A stretch of DNA of 64,000 nt from Thereva unica. Its lineage: Eukaryota > Arthropoda > Insecta > Diptera > Therevidae. The notes under the pieces were generated by a model. The model saw only the letters and a list, made by a program, of their open reading frames with translations, did no database searches and had not been told where the DNA came from. This document shows, one piece after another, positions 20,699 through 28,531 of the stretch (within the stretch, counting starts at the first letter, position 1; each line of letters begins with the position of its first letter). The position numbers and the translations under genes were made by a program. The stretch spans positions 61,625,922 through 61,689,921 of the forward strand of contig OX465282.1 of the NCBI GenBank assembly GCA_949987705.1. The letters are read 5' to 3'.

Positions 20699-22162
20699 GT
20701 GGAGTTGAAAAGAGAATTAAGTAAGCGCTCGTTATCAACGGTGGGGGCTAAAAATGCCCTAACCGCCCTGCTTCGAGAAGCTATGGTGAACGAAGGTAAG
20801 GATCCTGAATCCTACATGTTTGAAGGCGAGGTAGAAGAGGAGCCAGAAGAAACGACAGTGAGTATGGCAGAACTTTTCAAAACATTGATGGTGATGAAGG
20901 AAGCGCAAGAACGGTCATCGGCAGAGATGAGGGAAGCGCAAGAACGGTCATCAGCAGCGCAAGAAGAGATGAAGGAAGCGCAAGAACGTGCATCAGCGGA
21001 GATCAAGGCAGAAGTGTTGGCGCTAAAAGATGAACAGAAATTGGTAGCAGTAGTTCATGAACGCTCGTTAGCAGAGATCAAAGAGTCGATGGAGGAACAG
21101 AGAAACCAGATGGAGCAAAAATTCGAACTAATGTCACTCTCTGTTGATAAAAAGCTAGATAACGTAAAGGAAAATGTGAGGAATGATCTGGAAAATCTCG
21201 AATCTTCGATCAAGGCAAATGTGAGGAATGATCTGGAAAAGCTCGAAAATTCCATGAAGGGAAAGCTCGAAAATTCCATGAGGGAAAATGATGAAAAGTT
21301 GAAGATGGAACTAGAATCGGTCAGAGCCGACCTGGAAAGGGTAAAGATTCACCACCCAGCGACGGCATCTCATGAAGTCATCGGAGTTAGGAAACTGCAG
21401 CCTCCAACTTTCGACGGGCAAAGCCCATGGCCTACTTACAAGCTCCAATTCGAAGCAGCAGCAGCAGGCAATTTCTGGACTGAGGAGGAAAAAGCAATGG
21501 CCTTAACTTTGTCACTAAGGGGTACAGCAGCAGAAATATTGCAGTCAATACCAGCGGAACATCGCAACAGCTACGGGTTCTTAGTTCAAGCGCTGGAAAT
21601 GCGTTACGGCGATCAGCACCTGCAAGAGGTTTATCGACTTCAACTTCGAAACAGACTTCAAAAGCCAGGAGAAACTTTACAACAACTATGCGCCGATATC
21701 GAGAGGTTAGTGCATCTGGCTTATCCTAGCTTCGGCCAAGATTACATCAACGAAGTAGCAAGAGAGGCCTTTCTTAACTCTTTTGCCGACCGAGATCTAC
21801 AACAAGCAGCGAGATTGGCCGGAAAGAAGAATACCGCTGAAGTTCTGGCATATGCTCTGGCATACGAGGCAGCGAAGCAAGCATCAAGAAGTGCAGTCCG
21901 CCTCAGAGAGATCCACACAACAGAGGATATTTGCAACAGAATGAATGCAGCGGAAGTACGCGGTCGACTCCGATGCTGGAACTGTAGTGAACCGGGTCAT
22001 TTGCAAAGGAATTGCAGAAAGCGAAGGAGAACAGAATCAACCGAAAATAGGAGTGGCGGAACTTGTTGTGAAAAATGCGGACATCGCCAGAAAAGCGACC
22101 AGAGGGAGGCCGAAAACAATGACTCCGTGTCTCCCCGCAGGCAGCAGCAGGGAAACGAATAA
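20699..22162 (+). CDS. gag: Gag of el3 with SAP-like start, coiled coil and CCHC knuckle
   Basis: The frame is open from 20699, but no ATG lies at its start. The nearest upstream ATG (20677) is in another frame and meets a stop at 20722, so this copy probably carries a small indel or uses a non-AUG start. The N-terminus (VELKRELSKRSLSTVGAKNALT) looks like a SAP-type helix-loop-helix. Residues of about 60-210 are a long charged coiled coil built from duplicated blocks (AQERSSAEM..., NVRNDLENLE...). Then comes the retrotransposon Gag region (RKLQPPTFDGQSPWPTYKLQF...). A CWNCSEPGHLQRNC knuckle (CX2CX4HX4C) is near the C-terminus. It ends at TAA 22160-22162, after a GGGAAAC heptamer. Confidence 0.85.
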   Translation: MELKRELSKRSLSTVGAKNALTALLREAMVNEGKDPESYMFEGEVEEEPEETTVSMAELFKTLMVMKEAQERSSAEMREAQERSSAAQEEMKEAQERASAEIKAEVLALKDEQKLVAVVHERSLAEIKESMEEQRNQMEQKFELMSLSVDKKLDNVKENVRNDLENLESSIKANVRNDLEKLENSMKGKLENSMRENDEKLKMELESVRADLERVKIHHPATASHEVIGVRKLQPPTFDGQSPWPTYKLQFEAAAAGNFWTEEEKAMALTLSLRGTAAEILQSIPAEHRNSYGFLVQALEMRYGDQHLQEVYRLQLRNRLQKPGETLQQLCADIERLVHLAYPSFGQDYINEVAREAFLNSFADRDLQQAARLAGKKNTAEVLAYALAYEAAKQASRSAVRLREIHTTEDICNRMNAAEVRGRLRCWNCSEPGHLQRNCRKRRRTESTENRSGGTCCEKCGHRQKSDQREAENNDSVSPRRQQQGNE

Positions 22163-22191
22163 AGACTGACTCCATGGGGCAGGAGTCAGTC
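22150..22191 (+). promoter_or_regulatory. Programmed -1 frameshift signal of el3
   Basis: G GGA AAC (22150-22156) is in the gag frame, two codons before the gag stop. A 7-nt spacer (22157-22163) is followed by a perfect 10-bp stem, GACTGACTCC (22164-22173) with GGAGTCAGTC (22182-22191), and an 8-nt loop that holds the first pol ATG (22174). The pol frame is open from 22123, overlapping gag by 40 nt. Confidence 0.88.
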
Positions 22192-25100
22192 GGGGAAATC
22201 GAAGCCCCCGGTGTCATCATCACCACTATCAAACAACTGCAGCGTAGTGGCAACAGCCTTGTCATCGATGGAAAGATTGGAGCCGAAAAATGCACAATAA
22301 CTGTAGATACTGGTGCTTCAAAATCTGTTATCCGCGCTGACATGGTCGGTAATAAATGGCTGAAAGACGCATGCCAATACAGACTGAAAACTGCAACAGG
22401 AGAGCCAGTACGATTACACGGGGAAATTATGTTGGATGTGGTTCTTGCTGACATTAGATTTTCACATTCGTTCCTGGTAGCTGATATTACAGACGAGTGT
22501 ATTCTCGGTCTGGACTTTATGAAAGCACATAAAATTCTACTGGACATCGGAGAGGAAATACTGAGATATGACAACAAGGAGATCCCAATGGCGACAGGTT
22601 CCACTTGTTATTCGCAGCTGAAAGTCGTCGTTCGTGAAGATACCGTGCTTCCTCCGTGTGCTGAGAAATTGGTACGAGCGATAGTCGATGGTGATCCCGG
22701 GAGCTACCGATTTTACCTTATAGAACCAGAGAAAACGGAACAGGCCAAAAGTATAGCAATTGGAAAATGTCTGGTGAGCATCGATGCCAAAAGGGAGGTG
22801 TTCATGAGAGTGCTAAATACCAACGAGCGCGAAATACGATTGAAGAAGGACACGGTTTTGGGGAAAGGAGAACCGGCAGAACAGATTACATTAGTGGAGT
22901 GCGCTCACACGGAACCGGTGGCAAAACCAAAGCCAAAGGCCACGAAATTGGTAAACACAGTGCTCTCAAGTAGTTGTCTTGAACAAAACCAGTATCTCCA
23001 GGCAAGAACATTAGTGGAGGATTTCAGTGATATCTTCGCCATGAGAGATGATGATTTTGGAAAAACGAACATCGTCCAACATAGGATCGACACCAGAGAT
23101 GCCCAGCCAATCAAGCAACCGCCGAGAAGACTACCACTAGCCAAGCGGGAAGAAGCAGCCAATATGATTGAGGACATGAGAAGACAAGGCCTTATAGAGG
23201 AGTCGAAAAGCCCTTGGATGTCTCCTGTGGTTCTAGTCAGAAAGAAAGATGGCAGCACAAGGTTCTGCGTGGATTATCGACGGTTAAATGACATCACTAA
23301 AAAGGATAGCTACCCATTACCTCGCATTGATGACACTCTGGATACTCTCTCTGGAGCTCAATGGTTTTCTACCCTGGACCTTAAGAGCGGCTATTGGCAA
23401 GTCGAAATTCACCCCGAGGACCGAGAAAAGACAGCCTTCTCTGTAGGACACGGCTTGTGGCAGTTTACAGTTATGCCGTTTGGACTGTGTAATGCTCCAG
23501 CAACATTCGAACGACTGATGGAATGCGTTTTGCGAGGACTGACATGGAAGACTTGTCTGGTTTATTTGGACGATATCATCGTCGTTGGAAAAAGTTTCGA
23601 GGAACATCTGGGCAATTTACGAGAGGTTTTCCAAAAGTTGAGAACTGCCCAACTGAAACTCAGCCCTAAAAAGTGCGTGCTGTTCAGTGACCAAGTCAAC
23701 TATCTCGGACATGTGGTTTCATCCAATGGAGTTCAAACAGATCCGGAGAAAATAGCAGCAGTTAAGAATTGGCCCACACCGAAGGATAAACATGAACTTC
23801 GAAGCTTCTTGGGACTTGCCACCTATTATAGACGTTTTGTCAGGAACTTTGCCGACATAGCTAAGGAATTACATAAACTGACAGAAAAAGGAAGACCATT
23901 TATCTGGACAGAAAAATGCGAGGAAAGTTTCAAGACACTAAAGCAAGGACTTTGCCAAGCACCAATACTTACATATCCGAAGCCAGGGGAAAAATTCATA
24001 TTGGACACAGATGCGAGTAATGTCGAAATTGGTGCAGTGCTATCACAAAACTTCGAAGGGCAGGAAAAGGTCATAGCTTACTACAGTAGAGCGCTGTCAA
24101 AATCGGAGCGGAATTACTGCGTCACAAGGAGAGAACTGTTGGCAATCGTGGACTCAACTAAGCACTTCCACAAGTATCTCTATGGGCAAAACTTCATCCT
24201 TCGAACGGATCATGCAGCATTAAAATGGCTGATGCAATTTAAAAATCCTGAAGGACAAGTGGCAAGATGGATCGAGAGACTTCAGTCCTACGACTTTAAT
24301 ATAGGCCACAGAAAAGGAGGAAACCATGGAAATGCAGATGCACTCTCCCGGCGACCATGCGTAAAAGATTGCAAACATTGTGGGCGTATTGAGGAAAAGT
24401 GTCAAAGGACGACCGTTGAGCCAACGACAGGATGGGACGACCAGGGACTCCGAGACGCCCAACGCGACGACCCAGATATTTCTTCGATTCTGGCATGGAA
24501 GGAATACGAGGAGAAGCCTGAATGGAAGGATATTGCAGAAAGAAGCGAAACCCTGAAGAGCTATTGGGCCCAATGGGATTCATTGCACATCGAGCGAGGA
24601 GTGTTAAAGCGCAAATGGGAAACCGCTGACGGTACCTCTCACCGAATGCAGGTGTTAGTCCCCCGCAGTAGAATAAGAGATATTCTCGAGGAGTGTCATA
24701 ATGGCGCGTCAGGAGGACATCTGGGAGTCAATAAAACTTTGGCAAAAATAAGAGATAGATTCTATTGGCTTCACATGCGAGACGATGTTGCAGACTGGTG
24801 CCGTAAATGCACAACTTGTGCCAGCAGCAAAGGCCCTCGAGTAAAAACAAGAGAAATGCAGAAATACAACGTGGGAGCCCCATTTGAAAGAATTGCAATC
24901 GATGTGGCGGGACCTTTCCCAGCATCAGACCGAGGGAATCGTTACATTTTGGTGGTTATGGACTACTTCAGTAAGTGGCCCGAAGCATATGCCATTCCAA
25001 ACCAGGAAGCAATCACTGTTGCAGAGGAATTAGTGAACAATTGGATCTGCAGATTTGGTGTTCCTCATGAGCTTCATTCTGACCAAGGGAGAAATTTCGA

Positions 25101-25761
25101 ATCTCAAGTTTTTCAAGAAGTATGTAAGATACTCGGAATGAAGAAGACTAGGACGACGCCCCTTCATCCCCAATCCGATGGAATGGTAGAACGATTCAAC
25201 AGGACAATGCTAGAGCACTTAAAGAAAGTCGTTAGCGAGCACCAGCGCGACTGGGACAGTTATATCCCTATTTTTCTAATTGCACACCGGACAGCAGTTC
25301 ATAATTCCACAGGACAAACCCCTTCTAGTGTGATTTTTGGAAGACAAATCCGGCTGCCAAGCGACTTGAAATTTGGGACACCTGTGGAAAGCAACGAATC
25401 TACTGGCGGTTATACAGGTGAACTTCGTGATAGACTTGCAGATATCCACCAGCTCGCAAGGAGGAATCTCAAGATAGCCAGTGACAGGATGAAAACAAGG
25501 TACGACCTCCGAGCAAACTGTAGCGGATTCCAGGAAGGTGACCTCGTTTGGCTGTTCAACCCTCGAAGACGGAAAGGCAAGTCTCCGAAACTTCAGCGTC
25601 AGTGGGAGGGGCCCTATAAAATCCTAACACGGATCAACGACGTGGTCTACAGGATTCAACAAGGACCCAAAGCAAAGAAGAAGATTGTGCACATAGACAG
25701 GCTGTGCCCATATCATCAGCCGGATCCAGGATGGACAACTGTTCGGGACGAACAGTCCTAA
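22174..25761 (+). CDS. pol: Pol of el3 (PR-RT-RNase H-integrase), intact
   Basis: 1195 codons from the first ATG. Translation more likely enters by the -1 frameshift just upstream. Protease TVDTGASKSVI is near residue 47. RT spans about 310-490, with DYRRLN, LDLKSGYWQVEIHPEDREKTAF, MPFGLCNAPATF and the catalytic YLDD near residue 468. RNase H has LDTDASNVEIGAVLSQ near 610 and TDHAALKWL near 680. Integrase has an HHCC domain (ECHNGASGGHLG ... CRKCTTC, about 835-885) and a DDE core (IDVAGPFP, HSDQGRNFES, GMVERFNRT). The C-terminus contains the GPY/F-type WEGPYKILTRINDVVYRIQ. No chromodomain and no env were seen. All catalytic motifs are present. Confidence 0.95.
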   Translation: MGQESVGEIEAPGVIITTIKQLQRSGNSLVIDGKIGAEKCTITVDTGASKSVIRADMVGNKWLKDACQYRLKTATGEPVRLHGEIMLDVVLADIRFSHSFLVADITDECILGLDFMKAHKILLDIGEEILRYDNKEIPMATGSTCYSQLKVVVREDTVLPPCAEKLVRAIVDGDPGSYRFYLIEPEKTEQAKSIAIGKCLVSIDAKREVFMRVLNTNEREIRLKKDTVLGKGEPAEQITLVECAHTEPVAKPKPKATKLVNTVLSSSCLEQNQYLQARTLVEDFSDIFAMRDDDFGKTNIVQHRIDTRDAQPIKQPPRRLPLAKREEAANMIEDMRRQGLIEESKSPWMSPVVLVRKKDGSTRFCVDYRRLNDITKKDSYPLPRIDDTLDTLSGAQWFSTLDLKSGYWQVEIHPEDREKTAFSVGHGLWQFTVMPFGLCNAPATFERLMECVLRGLTWKTCLVYLDDIIVVGKSFEEHLGNLREVFQKLRTAQLKLSPKKCVLFSDQVNYLGHVVSSNGVQTDPEKIAAVKNWPTPKDKHELRSFLGLATYYRRFVRNFADIAKELHKLTEKGRPFIWTEKCEESFKTLKQGLCQAPILTYPKPGEKFILDTDASNVEIGAVLSQNFEGQEKVIAYYSRALSKSERNYCVTRRELLAIVDSTKHFHKYLYGQNFILRTDHAALKWLMQFKNPEGQVARWIERLQSYDFNIGHRKGGNHGNADALSRRPCVKDCKHCGRIEEKCQRTTVEPTTGWDDQGLRDAQRDDPDISSILAWKEYEEKPEWKDIAERSETLKSYWAQWDSLHIERGVLKRKWETADGTSHRMQVLVPRSRIRDILEECHNGASGGHLGVNKTLAKIRDRFYWLHMRDDVADWCRKCTTCASSKGPRVKTREMQKYNVGAPFERIAIDVAGPFPASDRGNRYILVVMDYFSKWPEAYAIPNQEAITVAEELVNNWICRFGVPHELHSDQGRNFESQVFQEVCKILGMKKTRTTPLHPQSDGMVERFNRTMLEHLKKVVSEHQRDWDSYIPIFLIAHRTAVHNSTGQTPSSVIFGRQIRLPSDLKFGTPVESNESTGGYTGELRDRLADIHQLARRNLKIASDRMKTRYDLRANCSGFQEGDLVWLFNPRRRKGKSPKLQRQWEGPYKILTRINDVVYRIQQGPKAKKKIVHIDRLCPYHQPDPGWTTVRDEQS

Positions 25762-25772
25762 GAAGGGGGCAA
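25761..25772 (+). other. Polypurine tract of el3
   Basis: AGAAGGGGGCAA directly precedes the 3' LTR and overlaps the last base of the pol stop codon. Confidence 0.85.
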
Positions 25773-26264
25773 TGTGATGATTATGCGCCATCTGTTTGTC
25801 GAGAGGATGAATCAACGATTTTCGGTTGTTGTCTGAACTAAGAATTTAAGTACTAAACTAAAATTGGAACGCGCGATAAGTGAAGACAACTTCAAGCTCC
25901 TGGACGAAAAGAATAGAACATACCACTAGGCTCGAGAAAAAGGACTCGAGAAGGTTCCAGAAAGTAGACAAAGGTAGAACTGCCTATATAAAAGCGCCTG
26001 GCAGCCGCTATCGAGTCAGTTTTGATTATAAAGGCGATACAAGTGTTTTAAAGTGAGAACAGTGAAAAGTAGTGAAATAAAAAGCGATAATTAGAATTGA
26101 ATAGTGCGAAATATTAAATTTGCTAGTGAATATAGTGAACTGTAAGAATTGTGTTTGTAATTAAATTGTGTTTCGGTTTGTAATAAATAAATTATTGTGT
26201 GGATACTTAAAAAGTGTATTACTTAATTAATCCTACGAATCCGTTAAGCCGTAAAAACGTAACA
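25773..26264 (+). repeat. 3' LTR of el3
   Basis: 492 bp, same termini as the 5' LTR, followed by the ATAT duplication at 26265-26268. Confidence 0.95.
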
Positions 26265-26268
26265 ATAT

Positions 26269-26756
26269 TATTCTTTTTCGTATTTCTTACGGGTAGCTCA
26301 CGCATATGAATTCTTATTTTTTAGTTTTCATGCACCGCTGGATATTTTGTGAACAGAGTTTATGAAATTTGCCTGAATATTATTTCAATATTTATATATT
26401 AAAATTAAATTAACCTTTACTCTGGATTTTGCCAGTGAATTTGGGGTGTTATTTAAGCTTTTCTCGACTTCGAGCAGTCAGGAACCACAAAGGTGAGCTT
26501 TCAAATGCAATACATACCGTGATGTAATTTAACACACAACTGGTTTAATGAAATTATATCAGTTCTATAAATTTACACACAACTGCTTAACTGTATCATA
26601 ACTCGAACTTAATATTACAAAGTTAAGTAAAACATTTCCGTCAAATGTTTGTAAATTTAAAATGGATGTGTAGCTATTTTTCAAGATGTAAAATTACAAC
26701 TCTTAGAATAGGCAATCTATTGCCTACTCTATGAGTAGTAAAAACTTTTTACTGTG
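26269..26756. other. Right arm of the TA-flanked element
   Basis: Non-coding continuation of the element interrupted at 15007, ending in the TTTTTACTGTG inverted terminus. No gene was recognised. Confidence 0.6.
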
Positions 26757-26788
26757 TACCTTAATCCAAGGCAATAGAACAGTTCAAT

Positions 26789-26963
26789 AAAGATCATTAG
26801 GTGCCTCGGTAGTCTAGGGGTAAGGTGCCTGACTACTGTCCCCAGACGTCCCGGGTTCGATTCCCGGCGGTGCCACGGTCCTAGGCTTTCCCAATTTCCC
26901 GCCTACATAACTTTCCTTCTTCTTCCCTCTTTGCATTCCTGATTCCTCCTGTCATAGCCTTCA
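26789..26963 (+). mobile_element. tRNA-derived SINE
   Basis: A tRNA-like head (26800-26875) carries a perfect A box TAGTCTAGGGG (26810-26820) and a perfect B box GGTTCGATTCC (26854-26864) 33 nt apart. The T arm CCGGG/CCCGG is intact and the acceptor ends pair GGTGCC with GGTGCC using wobbles. The anticodon arm is degenerate, so it is a SINE head rather than a tRNA gene. A pyrimidine-rich body follows to about 26963. It sits where about 1.3 kb of E1 gag and early pol are missing relative to E2. Confidence 0.72.
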
Positions 26964-28531
26964 CTCACACAACAACAGTAAAACTTGAGATTAGAACGAC
27001 CACGGATACACCAGTCTATTCGAAATCCTACCCTTACCCTATGACTTTGAAAGACGAAGTCGAAAGACAAGTAAAAGAATTACTCGACGAAGGCATTATA
27101 AGACCGTCAAAGTCTCCATACAGTCCCGGAGAAGCTAGACGCTTCGTTAAAGAAAAATTTCAGAATTGTCATAGATTACCGAAAGTTAAATTCTATAACT
27201 ATCCCAGACAGATATCCTATTCCAGAAATAAACGAAGTTCTGACTAATCTAGGGAAAAACAAATATTTTTCAATTATTGATCTAAAAAGCGGCTTTCACC
27301 AAGTTAGAAAAAACGGCTTTTTCTATAAATAATGGTAAATTCGAATTTGTAAGAATACCTTTGGCCTTAAAAACGCCCCTTCAATATTTCAAAGAGCACT
27401 TGACGATATTTTAAGGGAGCATATCGGCAAGAGATGCTACGTCTACATTGATGACATAATAATATTCGGCAAAAATGAACAAGAACATTTCCAAAATTTA
27501 GAAAAAGTCTTCCATACTTTAGAGTCTGCTAACATAAACGTTCAGCTTAATAAGTGCGCATTTTTCATGACCGAAATAGAATTCCTAGGCTTCATAGTTG
27601 GAATAGACGGAATTAAGCCGAATCCAAAAAAAAAAAATTCAAGCGATAATAAGCTTACCTCCTCCTAAAAATCTTAAAGAATTACGTTCCTTTTTAGGAA
27701 TGCCAGGTTACTATAGACGCTTCATTAAAGATTACGCCAAACTAGCAAAAACCCTGACATCCCTTTTGAGGGGAAGATGGACGAGTGTCCAAAAACGCTT
27801 CAAACAATAAGACCATTCAACTTGACAAAGAACAATTTAATGCCTTTAATAACTTGAAAAACTCATTGATTTCGTAAGAGGTAATACTCTCACACCCAAA
27901 CTTCGAGGAAAGTTTCGAAGTAACCACTGATGCTTCAGACTACGCGATTAGAGCTGTTTTGTCTCAAAACAACAAACCAATAGTATTCCTTTCACGCACA
28001 CTGAGCAAAACAGAAGAAAGCTACGCTACCAACGAAAAGGAAATGCTAGCTATAATTTGGTCCCTGAACACCCTAAGAAATTACCTTTACGCCTCTCGAA
28101 AAGTGAACATATACACAGACCATCAACCTTTAACTTATGCACTTAGTAATAAAAATACAAATAGTAAGATGAAACGTTGGAAAGCGATCCTGGAAGAATA
28201 TAATTACGAACTCAAATATAAGCCGGGAAAGGCTAACGTAGTTGCAGATTCTTTGTCACGTCTCATTTCAGGACCACAAATCAATTCCCTAACACCAACA
28301 CTGCACAGTGACGAAAGCTCTTCGCAATATCTAATTCCTTCAGTAGAAACTAACAGCTAATTTTGAAAATTGGTGATGAAAATAGCTATCAGTTTAAAAC
28401 TCTTTTCTCTCGATACAACCGACATATTATAATCCAAAGGGATTATACAGAACCCGAATTGATGGGAATTTTCAAAAGATATCTTAACCCGTTCGTCGTA
28501 AATGGCCTCTTGACTACAGAATCAACCATGG
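26964..28531 (+). pseudogene. pol: E1 pol, RT-RNase H part
   Basis: It is collinear with the E2 pol (62855-63812) and continues past it. RT is recognised ([21 protein letters not shown], then YVYIDDIIIFGK near 27440) but carries several small deletions near 27123, 27305 and 27355 and frameshifts near 27630 and 27780. RNase H is clear at 27959-28360 (NEKEMLAIIWSLNTLRNYLY, TDHQPLTYAL, ADSLSR). The frame runs on towards integrase and is interrupted at 28531 by the solo LTR. The RT type ([18 protein letters not shown] in the sister copy) is that of the gypsy/17.6 errantivirus group. Confidence 0.87.

Larger units (their letters stand above)
20066..26264 (+). mobile_element. Ty3/gypsy element el3, near-intact
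   Basis: Two 492-bp LTRs (20066-20557 and 25773-26264, differing at two positions) enclose a Leu-tRNA primer site, gag, pol and a polypurine tract. ATAT flanks it on both sides (20062-20065 and 26265-26268). It inserted at the boundary of the el2 3' LTR. Pol is uninterrupted; the only visible lesion is at the gag start. It is the best candidate for a recently active element here. Confidence 0.95.
12251..26756. mobile_element. TA-flanked DNA-transposon-like element split by el2 and el3
   Basis: The left end CACAGTAAAAA and the right end TTTTTACTGTG are inverted, and each is flanked by TA inside E1 gag. The undisturbed E2 copy reads GACTACCTTAATCC here, showing a clean insertion with a 2-bp TA duplication. 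Net of el2 and el3 the element is about 3.24 kb. No transposase was recognised. TA duplication and CACAGT-type ends suggest Tc1/mariner-type mobilisation. The right end has extra palindromes (AGTAAAAA-C-TTTTTACT, AGGCAAT-CT-ATTGCCT). Confidence 0.75.

Noticed and set aside
26800..26875. A genuine tRNA gene
   Set aside because: A and B boxes are perfect, but the anticodon stem does not pair well and a SINE-like body follows without a T-run terminator.
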